A DNA stretch of 35,934 nt from 2-01-FULL-41-14 sp046317875 (GTDB lineage: Bacteria > Pseudomonadota > Alphaproteobacteria > UBA7879 > UBA5542): contig JBKCVN010000035.1 of the NCBI GenBank assembly GCA_046317875.1, positions 1 through 35,934 of the forward strand. Direction: 5' to 3'. Shown here piece by piece: positions 17,815 through 25,638 of the stretch (positions are counted from its first letter, which is position 1; each line of letters opens with the position of its first letter). The position numbers and the translations under genes were made by a program. The notes under the pieces were generated by a model, which had not been told where the DNA came from, made no database searches, and saw only the letters and a list, made by a program, of their open reading frames with translations.

Positions 17815-18413
17815 CCTCCAGCATCTGGCTTCATTGTAAATCACCTATTGTGGCCCAAGCTATCAAAGACTATCTAGAACCTTCTTTTTTGATCACACCT
17901 CACCCTGATCACCCAGACCTCGGCGCCGGCATTTTCGATACCTTTGACCCCAAAACCATCAAAGATTTTCACGAAAACCATCCCCATGCCATGATTTATG
18001 TGATGATCTCACGAGACGTGCAAACTCAAGCCTTACCCTTTGCTATTAGAATTTTAGAAAAACCTTTTCGGCTCAAGTCCTTAAAACAACAACTGTCCGA
18101 ACCCATGGGTCAATCAATTCTTCCCCTCAATGAATTTAAGCTTTACTTGACCAGCCGCTTATTAGTTCATCTTCATCGACAAAAAGAAATTCCTTTAACC
18201 GAAAAAGAAACGGAAATTTTAACCTATCTTTACAAACATCATCCCCATTTTATCAGTAAAGATGTGTTATTGAGGGATGTTTGGCAGTATATGAGCGGTG
18301 TTACTACACATACGGTGGAAACCCATATTTACAAACTAAAACAAAAGGTAATGCTGTCATCCGGAACCTCACTCATCAAAACATCAGATCAGGGCTATGC
18401 TTTAGATTTATAA
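17811..18413 (+). CDS. Atypical OmpR-type regulator with degenerate receiver
   Basis: A 200-residue DNA-binding protein. The C-terminal half (about 105-200) is an OmpR/PhoB winged helix: LTEKETEILTYLYKHH leads to VLLRDVWQY and the recognition helix THTVETHIYKLKQKV, ending with the wing TSDQGYALDL. The N-terminal half is a shortened receiver-like domain (about 95 residues): the end of the third strand keeps an Asp (Asp43, in GIFDTFD), the Lys-Pro pair is at 84-85 (EKPFRL), but the acidic pair that holds magnesium on the first strand is missing (IWLHCKS). Phosphorylation is therefore doubtful. It overlaps ctpA by four bases and has no kinase next to it, suggesting it senses something else or acts constitutively. 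Its targets are unknown; local control of the envelope operon is a guess. Confidence 0.78.
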   Translation: MTSSIWLHCKSPIVAQAIKDYLEPSFLITPHPDHPDLGAGIFDTFDPKTIKDFHENHPHAMIYVMISRDVQTQALPFAIRILEKPFRLKSLKQQLSEPMGQSILPLNEFKLYLTSRLLVHLHRQKEIPLTEKETEILTYLYKHHPHFISKDVLLRDVWQYMSGVTTHTVETHIYKLKQKVMLSSGTSLIKTSDQGYALDL

Positions 18414-18621
18414 GGGTTACATATTGATAAAACTTATGTTACAGATACCTCATTTAATGTATAGTATGATTCTTACATGATTTTTTTGTTTGAGAGTTTA
18501 ATAATGACCCGACTTCATTTATTCATTTTTTCAAAAGTCACCCATGTAAAAGTATCCATATCTCGCCCCCTTCATTAACTCATTAGTGTTTCACCATTAA
18601 AACATCATATAGGTTATAACC

Positions 18622-20574
18622 GTGTCTTCTGTTTCTTGGTCCCCTTCTGCTTCTGATATTCAAAATTCTAAAATATCCCAATTTCTTGCCCACCTGACGC
18701 GCACAAAAAACCTTTCCTTCAGTACATATACAGACTTACATGCCTGGTCTATCGCCCATATGGAAGAGTTCTGGAAACAGGTGTGGCACTTTACAAATGT
18801 TCAAGGCAATTTGGGGTCCGCCCCCTTTTTAACCCATGGTCATGATGCCTTAAAAGCAACGTTTTTTCCGAACTCAACCCTAAACTTTGCGGAAAATTTA
18901 CTGCGTGAAAGAAGCGACGAAACAGCCCTTGTTTTTTGGGGTGAAAATCAGGTGAAACGCTCACTGACATTCAACCAATTGTACGATCAAGTCTCGCGAT
19001 TGATTCAAGCTTTCAAACAAAAAGGCTTTAAAAAAGGCGACCGGGTGGCGGGCCTGGTCCCCAATACACCCGAAGCCATCATCGCCATGTTGGCCACCAC
19101 CGCACTGGGGGGTATATGGGCCTCCTGTTCCCCCGATTTTGGCGTGGCCGGAATTTTGGATCGCTTTCAACAAATCGACCCCAAATTTTTAATCATAGGG
19201 GACTATTATTTATATAGGGGCAAACAGCACAAAATTACGGAAAAACTTCCGGCCATTCAAAAAGGACTTCCGTCCTTAGAAGAAACCATTGTCTTTTCCT
19301 ACGAAGGTGCAGCGAAACCTCAAATGGTAGAACATACAGTATCCTGGGGTGATGTCTTAAACCCTTACGCAGCACAAGATATTGTTTTCGAACAATTTCC
19401 TTTCAATGCCCCCTTGTTTATTATGTTTTCCTCAGGCACCACCGGCATTCCCAAATGTATTGTACATGGTGCCGGGGGAACTCTATTACAACACTTAAAG
19501 GAACACCAACTGCACTGCGATATCAAACCACGGGATCGGGTTTTTTATTTCACCACCTGTGGCTGGATGATGTGGAATTGGCAGGTCTCGGCTCTGGCGT
19601 CCCAGGCCACTTTGTTGTTGTATGATGGATCACCCGCGTGGCCCACTGAAAACATTCTATTTGATTATGCTCAAGAGGAAAAAGCCACCCTTTTTGGAAC
19701 CTCGGCTAAATATTTATCAGCGCTTCAAAATGCAGATCTGTCTCCCCACAAAACTCATGATTTAAGCCCCATGCGGATGTTAACCTCAACGGGGTCACCC
19801 CTTTCACCCGAGGGCTTTGATTATGTGTATACCCATATTAAACAAGATCTTCATTTGGCCTCCATTTCGGGGGGCACGGATATTATTTCCTGTTTTGTGT
19901 TGGGGAACCCCCTCAGCCCAGTCTACCGCGGAGAAATTCAAGGGCCAGGGTTGGGCATGAATGTCCAAGTCTTTAATGAACAAGGACAATCTGTAAAACA
20001 GGAAAAAGGTGAGTTAGTCTGCCTGGATCCTTTTCCATCCCGGCCCCTGGGATTCTGGAATGATCCCCAAGGGCAAAAATATTATGAAGCCTATTTTGAT
20101 AAATTCCCCAACATCTGGTGCCATGGCGATTTTGCCGAAATAACCCCCCAAGGTGGATTTATTATTCACGGGCGATCCGATACGGTTTTGAATCGTGGAG
20201 GCGTTCGTATTGGAACGGCCGAAATTTATCGCCAAGTGGAACAGCTGGATCCGATTCTAGAAAGCATTGTGGTGGGGCAACCCCATAAGGATGACATTCG
20301 GATTTTCTTGTTTGTGAAGCTCAAGGATCAGATGGTGTTGGATGACCTGTTGAAAGATAAAATCAAGCAACAGATCCGTCTGAATACAACCCCCCGCCAT
20401 GTTCCCGATTTTATTATTCAAGTCCCCGATATCCCTCGCACTAAAAATGGAAAGCTGGTCGAGCTGGCCGTGGCCCGTGTGATGCAAGGATTGCCCATTA
20501 AAAACATGGAAGCCTTAGCCAACCCAGAAGCTTTAGATTTTTTTAGAAACCTTGAAGAATTAAAAGGAGAGTGA
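18622..20574 (+). CDS. Acetoacetyl-CoA synthetase
   Basis: A 650-residue ANL-superfamily ligase that joins acetoacetate to CoA through an acyl-adenylate, feeding ketone bodies or polyhydroxybutyrate breakdown products to acetyl-CoA. The P-loop-like motif is MFSSGTTGIPKCIVHG, and FTTCGWMMWNW and ISGGTDIISCF are the segments that mark acetoacetyl- rather than acetyl-CoA synthetases. The C-terminal subdomain has NRGGVRIGTAEIYRQVE and the catalytic Lys in TKNGKLVE (Lys611). Length matches the family. Start is GTG at 18622; ATAGG about eight bases upstream is a weak ribosome binding site. The 208-base gap before it is AT-rich, so transcription probably restarts here. It is followed 32 bases later by the cation transporter gene. 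Confidence 0.93.
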   Translation: MSSVSWSPSASDIQNSKISQFLAHLTRTKNLSFSTYTDLHAWSIAHMEEFWKQVWHFTNVQGNLGSAPFLTHGHDALKATFFPNSTLNFAENLLRERSDETALVFWGENQVKRSLTFNQLYDQVSRLIQAFKQKGFKKGDRVAGLVPNTPEAIIAMLATTALGGIWASCSPDFGVAGILDRFQQIDPKFLIIGDYYLYRGKQHKITEKLPAIQKGLPSLEETIVFSYEGAAKPQMVEHTVSWGDVLNPYAAQDIVFEQFPFNAPLFIMFSSGTTGIPKCIVHGAGGTLLQHLKEHQLHCDIKPRDRVFYFTTCGWMMWNWQVSALASQATLLLYDGSPAWPTENILFDYAQEEKATLFGTSAKYLSALQNADLSPHKTHDLSPMRMLTSTGSPLSPEGFDYVYTHIKQDLHLASISGGTDIISCFVLGNPLSPVYRGEIQGPGLGMNVQVFNEQGQSVKQEKGELVCLDPFPSRPLGFWNDPQGQKYYEAYFDKFPNIWCHGDFAEITPQGGFIIHGRSDTVLNRGGVRIGTAEIYRQVEQLDPILESIVVGQPHKDDIRIFLFVKLKDQMVLDDLLKDKIKQQIRLNTTPRHVPDFIIQVPDIPRTKNGKLVELAVARVMQGLPIKNMEALANPEALDFFRNLEELKGE

Positions 20575-20606
20575 TAGGGTAATCTCCTATAAATAGGCAG
20601 ATACTC

Positions 20607-21557
20607 ATGGGATCCCATTCTCACCATCACTCTCATTTCAGTTTTGCGCATCTTAGCGAGGATAAAAACCACCTTAAAAGATTGGCTGCCTATGCCTCGG
20701 TGGGGGTTTCTTTTCTGCTGATTGGGGCCAAAACATATGCCTGCTACAGCACCCATTCGATTAGTCTTTTATCTAGCTTAGCTGACTCTGTGTTGGACTT
20801 CGCAGCCTCTATGATTAACATGGTGGCTATTCATCTGGCCGTCAAACCAGCCGATGAAGAACATAAATTTGGGCACGGAAAAATCGAGGCTCTCGCCGCC
20901 TTATTTCAATCGATCATTATTATTCTATCGGCAGCCTTTGTGTTAAAAGAAGCCGTCCATCGATTCTTTAATCCTGAAGCCTTAGAAAAACCCCTGATTG
21001 GTGTATTCGTCACCCTTTTCAGTATTGTGTTGACCTTATTTTTGGTACGATTCCAACGGTACGTGATTAGAAAAACCAAGTCCATGGCTATTATGGCCGA
21101 TTCCACCCACTATAAAGCCGATCTTTATTTGAACTTGGGTGTTCTGCTTTCCATAGGCGCCTATTTCTTCCTAAAATGGACCTACATTGATATTATTTTT
21201 GGCACCGGAATTGCCCTTTATATTATGTTCACCACCTATCATATTATTCGCTCTGCCTTGAATGTACTGTTGGATAACGAACTCCCCTTGCCTGATCGTC
21301 AGCATATTCTAAAAATTATCCAATCCCATCCCGAAGTAGAAAAATGTTGCCATTTAAAAACACGCTCATCAGGCCAAGAAGAGTTTATTCAGGGGCACCT
21401 CGTCATGCACAAAAACATAACGGTGGAAAAAGCTTACCACATTGCCAATGACATAAAAAAACAGGTGCTCAGTACCTATCCCCAAGCCCAATGCGTGTTT
21501 CAAATTCAGCCCCATAATCATGGAAAGGATCAAAATGATGTCTGCTGTGAATCCTGA
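20607..21557 (+). CDS. Cation diffusion facilitator, FieF-like
   Basis: A 316-residue inner-membrane metal/proton antiporter of the CDF family. A His-rich N-terminus (GSHSHHHSH) precedes six membrane helices. The transport-site residues correspond to those of E. coli FieF: Asp60 and Asp64 (LADSVLDF) in helix 2 and His168 and Asp172 (HYKAD) in helix 5; the motif FGHGKIEALAAL (88-99) is typical. The C-terminal cytosolic domain (about 220-316) ends in a His/Asp/Cys-rich tail. This Asp-Asp-His-Asp site favours zinc, iron or cadmium export over manganese. It follows the acetoacetyl-CoA synthetase gene and overlaps the next gene by about 23 bases, so the three are likely one transcript. Confidence 0.93.
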   Translation: MGSHSHHHSHFSFAHLSEDKNHLKRLAAYASVGVSFLLIGAKTYACYSTHSISLLSSLADSVLDFAASMINMVAIHLAVKPADEEHKFGHGKIEALAALFQSIIIILSAAFVLKEAVHRFFNPEALEKPLIGVFVTLFSIVLTLFLVRFQRYVIRKTKSMAIMADSTHYKADLYLNLGVLLSIGAYFFLKWTYIDIIFGTGIALYIMFTTYHIIRSALNVLLDNELPLPDRQHILKIIQSHPEVEKCCHLKTRSSGQEEFIQGHLVMHKNITVEKAYHIANDIKKQVLSTYPQAQCVFQIQPHNHGKDQNDVCCES

Positions 21558-22206
21558 TTCAAAACCTACCCCCGGATTTTTCTCGAAGTTAAAAAACTAT
21601 TTTCTTAGTGGTCTTTTGGTATCAACCCCCCTTCTGTTAACCATTTATTTGGTGGTGTGGGTGGTGAAAGCAGTAGATGACCTGGTCCGCCCCTTAATTC
21701 CAGAAGCCTTCGCCTTAACATATGGATATTTCCCCGGATATGGGCTGATTGTAACACTGGTGGGCGCCACCGTGTTAGGCGCCTTGATGAAAGGATTTTT
21801 GGGACGCTATTTCCTGAAGGTCAGCGAAGGTGTTCTGTCCCATATGCCCTTTGTACGTAGTATTTATTCCACCATTAAACAGGTGTCTCAAGCCGTCTTT
21901 GACAAGGAATCTTCTTCCTTTCGTGAAGTGGGTCTTATTGAATATCCTAGAACGGGCATCTGGACCGTATGCTTCGTAACCGGCCGCACCAAGGGCGAAA
22001 TTCAAGATAAGTCTAAGCATGATATTCTGAATGTTTTTATTTCCACCACCCCGAACCCCACATCAGGATTCTTACTCTTTGTTCCTCAAAAAGAAGTCCT
22101 GATTCTTGATATGTCGGTCGAAGAAGGGCTGAAAATGGTTATGTCAGCGGGGGTAATCACTCCTCCTTACCCCAAAGACACTAAGGGCGCACAAAAGAGG
22201 AAATAA
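21535..22206 (+). CDS. DUF502 family membrane protein
   Basis: A 223-residue inner-membrane protein matching the DUF502 family: two membrane segments (about residues 20-42 and 57-82), the motif SHMPFVRSIYSTIKQV, and a cytosolic beta-rich domain with VGLIEYPRTGIW and FISTTPNPTSGFLLFVP. Its biochemical role is unknown; relatives are widespread in proteobacteria and plants. The frame opens at 21520, but AAGGA lies just before ATG 21535 (and a second ATG at 21538), which makes 21535 the better start. The gene overlaps the CDF gene at its 5' end and the minus-strand rRNA methyltransferase gene at its 3' end by 26 bases. Confidence 0.88.
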   Translation: MMSAVNPDSKPTPGFFSKLKNYFLSGLLVSTPLLLTIYLVVWVVKAVDDLVRPLIPEAFALTYGYFPGYGLIVTLVGATVLGALMKGFLGRYFLKVSEGVLSHMPFVRSIYSTIKQVSQAVFDKESSSFREVGLIEYPRTGIWTVCFVTGRTKGEIQDKSKHDILNVFISTTPNPTSGFLLFVPQKEVLILDMSVEEGLKMVMSAGVITPPYPKDTKGAQKRK

Positions 22207-23464
22207 GTTCCACATGGGGCGACCATAAAAATTGGTCTATCAAGTGGGTGTCCCCCATATGGTACCCGCCCTTCACTAACAGATGGGCATCCCGCGCAAA
22301 GGTATTAGCATTACAAGAAACCATAATCACGGTTTTAACCGATGATTCCATCAACTGCTTAATTTGACTCACTGCCCCTGCCCGAGGGGGATCCAAGACC
22401 ACCACATCATAGGAATTCAGCTCAACAGTGGACAAAGGATACTTAAAAAGATCCCGCTGGGTGGCTTCCAGAGCATGGGACAGTTGGTTTTGTTGAGCCG
22501 ATAAATTGCAATATTGGACAGCCTTAAAATCTCCTTCAAAGGCCTTCACTTTTCCCTTTTGAGCCAGGGGGAAGCTGAATGTCCCCAACCCTGAAAACAA
22601 ATCGGCAATTTTAAGGGCTCCATGGGGCATTAAAGATAAAACCAGATCGGTCATACGATCTTCAGCCACCCCACTGGTTTGAAGAAAGGCATGGGATGGG
22701 AACAAAACAGGCACACCGGCAAAAGACACATGGGGGGACGTACGATGCACCAAAAGCTCTTCACTTTTTGGTGTTTTTAACAACAGCCTCACCACCTGAT
22801 GGGTGTGGGCCCATTGGGTGAGAGATTCAATCTGCCCCAGAGACAATTTCTTTGGATCCTCGAACACTAAAGTGGCATCAAACCCTTCATCAACCTTGGT
22901 CAGAAAAATATTCGCTTCTTCTCTCTCGTACATACAAGAGCCCAGGGCTATTTTTAAGGGATTCAACAAGGCATTAAAGTTGGGCAGCAATAAAGGGCAC
23001 CCGTCGATATCCAAGACCTCGTGGCTGCGACGACGATGGAAGCCTACCAGCACCCTGCTTCCATTTCGGGTGATTTTAAAATTAATCCGACGCCTTAATC
23101 CTGGACCAAAAACAATGGGGTCTAAAACCGTGGCATCCAACTTGTTAGCCTTAAAAATATCAGCCACCAGCCCCTGTTTATATTTTGTGTAAGACACAGA
23201 ATTGAGGTGTTGCAACTGGCACCCCCCACACTGGGTAAAATAGGGACACAGGGGCTTCTGACGATCAGGGCTAGGTTCAAGAATTTTTTCCAATGTGGCC
23301 CGTCGTACGTTGCTTTTTTGACTATCTGCATCCAAAGCGACTGTTACTTTCTCGCTGGCCAAGGTAAAAGGCACCAGAATGGTCTGGCCCTCTTCCGAAA
23401 AGGCCACCCCTTCCCCACTGCTATTCAGGTGTGTAATGGTTAATGTGTGTTTGGTTATGGTCAT
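22181..23464 (-). CDS. 23S rRNA (uracil-C5) methyltransferase, RlmD-like
   Basis: A 427-residue SAM-dependent methyltransferase of the RlmD/RumA group. An N-terminal TRAM-like RNA-binding domain (about 1-60) is followed by four Cys suited to a 4Fe-4S cluster: Cys73, Cys79, Cys82 (in CPYFTQCGGCQ) and Cys156 (IDGCPLL). The SAM site includes DLFSGLGTFSFPLA, then LDPPRAG, and the catalytic Cys is in VSCNANTFARDA. By family it would make m5U in 23S rRNA; the exact position (1939 in E. coli for RlmD) is inferred. It is monocistronic in this window, running tail to tail with the DUF502 gene with overlapping coding ends. Confidence 0.88.
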   Translation of the reverse strand: MTITKHTLTITHLNSSGEGVAFSEEGQTILVPFTLASEKVTVALDADSQKSNVRRATLEKILEPSPDRQKPLCPYFTQCGGCQLQHLNSVSYTKYKQGLVADIFKANKLDATVLDPIVFGPGLRRRINFKITRNGSRVLVGFHRRRSHEVLDIDGCPLLLPNFNALLNPLKIALGSCMYEREEANIFLTKVDEGFDATLVFEDPKKLSLGQIESLTQWAHTHQVVRLLLKTPKSEELLVHRTSPHVSFAGVPVLFPSHAFLQTSGVAEDRMTDLVLSLMPHGALKIADLFSGLGTFSFPLAQKGKVKAFEGDFKAVQYCNLSAQQNQLSHALEATQRDLFKYPLSTVELNSYDVVVLDPPRAGAVSQIKQLMESSVKTVIMVSCNANTFARDAHLLVKGGYHMGDTHLIDQFLWSPHVELISSFVRP

Positions 23465-23638
23465 TTATGTATCTTTAAAATGAAGTCACTTTATCTTTTT
23501 TAAGACCGTCTTTCCATCTTTTGTGAAAATTTTTTTCAGCAGCATCTCCTAGATTCCTTGTTATTTTTCAACTTTCCTATTTAAATCCGAAATAAATGGC
23601 CTTATATGTAAATCATATTGAATTTAAAGGAGAATCAA

Positions 23639-24895
23639 ATGATAAAAACAGCCCTAAGACTATCTTTGGCCCTCAGCATTATAGGAATAGCCATTCCTGG
23701 TTGGTCCGTGCATGAGTATGAGGAACAGCTTCAAAATGCGGCTCAATTCCCTATCATCCAAACAGCACTAGAAAATGACAGAGAGTCCAAAAAAAAAGCT
23801 ATTAAAGATATGGACGCGTTGTCTGCTTTTATTAAAAAGAACGGCACAACTGTTGATGTTGATTCTTTACTGGAAAAAGTAAAAACCCGCCTAGAGCAAG
23901 AAAAACAAAATCTTGATTCTCTGTCAGCTACTCTCAAACCTCTAACGGCGGGGGTTCAAGCGACCTGGAGCCTCAAAACCAACAAAATGGCTCTTGCAAT
24001 AGACGACCTTTTGGCTAAATATGTGACCGCACCAAACCTAAGTACACTCTTAAGCGGTAAGCATATGTTTGATACGTCCCTTACCGAGGAATCTTTCCCA
24101 GCCGTCTTAGGTAAAGGTTTTTGGGGCACCACCCAAGGCCCGCGTTATGAACTGTTCCTAATAGCTGTCGCTGCTGAATTAGCTGAATTAATGGACCCTA
24201 CAGGAAAACGCCCTGGACCAGGATTTTCAGCCCTAGAGGCCGCGGGGATTAATATTGATGAATCCCCCATCGCCCATATCGTACCCTTGCCAACCCAATT
24301 AAGTGACTTGAAAGAACTAACTACTTCTTTGTTTTTCGTGTCTGACTATTTAGAGGGTCAACCTGGATTCCTTCAAACGCACACAGGGTTTCTCTTCGGT
24401 GGGCATCGCAATGTGGATGAAGGGTCTTCTTTGGAACCACGTTATCCCCGTGGAAAAAGGTTTGGTCCCGAAGATTGTTCTTCCTCGGTTGGTAAAATCT
24501 GTGGATACAATCATGTAATTGCCACCCTCTACCAATGGATGTTTTGGAAAGAAAGCTTTGATAAAGAATCTTACGAATCCATTTTGGGCCAAATTGCAGC
24601 CGAGCCTGCCGCAGATATCCGTAAAAAAATGCTCGAGCTAGGCAGCCACTTCGAAGCCATTGATCCGAAAGACGTACAACCCGGTGATGTATTTGGATGG
24701 CGCACCCAATCAGAAGGGAAACCTTTGGGAATTGGTGGACATACCGGCATATTCATCGGGACGGTGGCCAATTCGAATCCCCTCATCCTAGGCCCTAATC
24801 GTGGTCTTCCAGAAACTCAAATGGATGGGTTCGGATTAGAAGAACGCGAAATGAAAGATACGTTCGAAAAGTTTGCTATGAGACTTAAGAAATAA
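23639..24895 (+). CDS. Secreted protein with NlpC/P60-like cysteine-peptidase domain
   Basis: A 418-residue protein with a signal peptide (about 1-23, ending near IPGWS), a helical, coiled-coil-prone stretch (about 35-95), a middle region of no recognised family, and a C-terminal domain that looks like a divergent NlpC/P60 or related papain-fold peptidase. The likely nucleophile is Cys280 in PEDCSSSVG, the DCSG-like box; PGDVFGWR (348-355) matches the PGD strand of the family; the catalytic His is His368 in GGHTGIFIG; ILGPNRG (383-389) may supply the third polar residue. Such enzymes cut peptidoglycan stem peptides or host amides. ATG 23639 follows AAGGAG with six bases spacing; the frame itself opens at 23618. 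It stands alone and ends at a strong terminator. The fold call is motif-based, and the substrate is unknown. Confidence 0.65.
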   Translation: MIKTALRLSLALSIIGIAIPGWSVHEYEEQLQNAAQFPIIQTALENDRESKKKAIKDMDALSAFIKKNGTTVDVDSLLEKVKTRLEQEKQNLDSLSATLKPLTAGVQATWSLKTNKMALAIDDLLAKYVTAPNLSTLLSGKHMFDTSLTEESFPAVLGKGFWGTTQGPRYELFLIAVAAELAELMDPTGKRPGPGFSALEAAGINIDESPIAHIVPLPTQLSDLKELTTSLFFVSDYLEGQPGFLQTHTGFLFGGHRNVDEGSSLEPRYPRGKRFGPEDCSSSVGKICGYNHVIATLYQWMFWKESFDKESYESILGQIAAEPAADIRKKMLELGSHFEAIDPKDVQPGDVFGWRTQSEGKPLGIGGHTGIFIGTVANSNPLILGPNRGLPETQMDGFGLEEREMKDTFEKFAMRLKK

Positions 24896-24917
24896 TTCGC
24901 TAAAACGTTATCTGCGG

Positions 24918-25508
24918 TTACAAAATATAAGAAACCCCGATCTTTACCAATAAAGATTGGGGTTTTTTCTGCACAACTACAGGGCTGGAAGCATGGGAAC
25001 TTAAAGCGTGATGGTATCGGAAAGAAGATCGAATCATAAGCTGGGGCTTCACAAAAGCATCCACCCCCAAATCAGCAATTAAATCTGTGGTATGAAAGCT
25101 TTTATTCACCGTGGTGGTTTTCATTCTATAGGTTGTATAAGCACTTCCCAGGCCCACATAGGGTAAAAAGTTATGTTGAATAACCTGGCCAAAGCGGAAG
25201 ACACCTTCTATTTGATGGTTTCTTTCTACTTTTTGTCCTTCTTTTTTCTGAGAGAAGATATCATGCAAAGCCCCCACTTCTAGTCCAGCATACAGATGTT
25301 CAGAAAAAACCTGTCCATATCCTGCCAATCCGCCCATCATCAGATGGGTACGACGATACCGTTGATTGGTAACCCCCATATGGGTACGCCCAAATGCAAG
25401 GGCAGGCCCAAAATAGAATCCATTAAAATCACCCTTAAATAAAGGAACTTCAGCAGAAACAGGCGTGGACAGGGTCGCCAAGGCCCCCATTAAAAAAAAC
25501 TTTTTCAT
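24918..25508 (-). CDS. Small outer-membrane beta-barrel protein
   Basis: A 196-residue protein with a clear signal peptide (MKKFFLMGALATLSTPVSA, cleavage after residue 19) and a mature part made of short alternating strands rich in Gly, Tyr and Phe (FNGFYFGPALAFGR, GLAGYGQVF, YAGLEVGALHD, LPYVGLGSAYTTYR), the pattern of an eight-strand porin-like or OmpA/Omp25-like barrel. It ends in VKIGVSYIL, a final strand lacking the usual terminal Phe. The frame opens with TTG at 25514; ATG 25508 gives the better signal peptide. Its last codons are built into the terminator of the convergent gene. The precise function is unknown. Confidence 0.8.
   Translation of the reverse strand: MKKFFLMGALATLSTPVSAEVPLFKGDFNGFYFGPALAFGRTHMGVTNQRYRRTHLMMGGLAGYGQVFSEHLYAGLEVGALHDIFSQKKEGQKVERNHQIEGVFRFGQVIQHNFLPYVGLGSAYTTYRMKTTTVNKSFHTTDLIADLGVDAFVKPQLMIRSSFRYHHALSSHASSPVVVQKKPQSLLVKIGVSYIL
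24932..24968 (+). terminator. Intrinsic terminator shared by convergent genes
   Basis: AAACCCCGATCTTTA (24932-24946) pairs with TAAAGATTGGGGTTT (24951-24965) across a CCAA loop, a 15-position stem with one G-U type pair, followed by a T-run to 24968. It lies 36 bases after the stop of the secreted peptidase-like gene. The reverse strand also yields a usable hairpin with TTTCTT after it, though that copy sits inside the barrel gene's coding end. Confidence 0.88.
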
Positions 25509-25638
25509 TCTCAAAATTTACCATTGACCCCTGCCCAAAGCAACCCTATTACCAAAAAACAGAAAATTAAACGGATTGTCCATTGCTTGACGGCTGTATT
25601 TTATCTAAACTGATCGCAAAAAAAGGAAATCATATCGG

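Noticed and set aside
18504..18578. 24-codon frame in the gap before the acetoacetyl-CoA synthetase gene
   Set aside because: It has a weak GAG-type ribosome site only, no signal peptide or repeat pattern, and is short enough to occur by chance.
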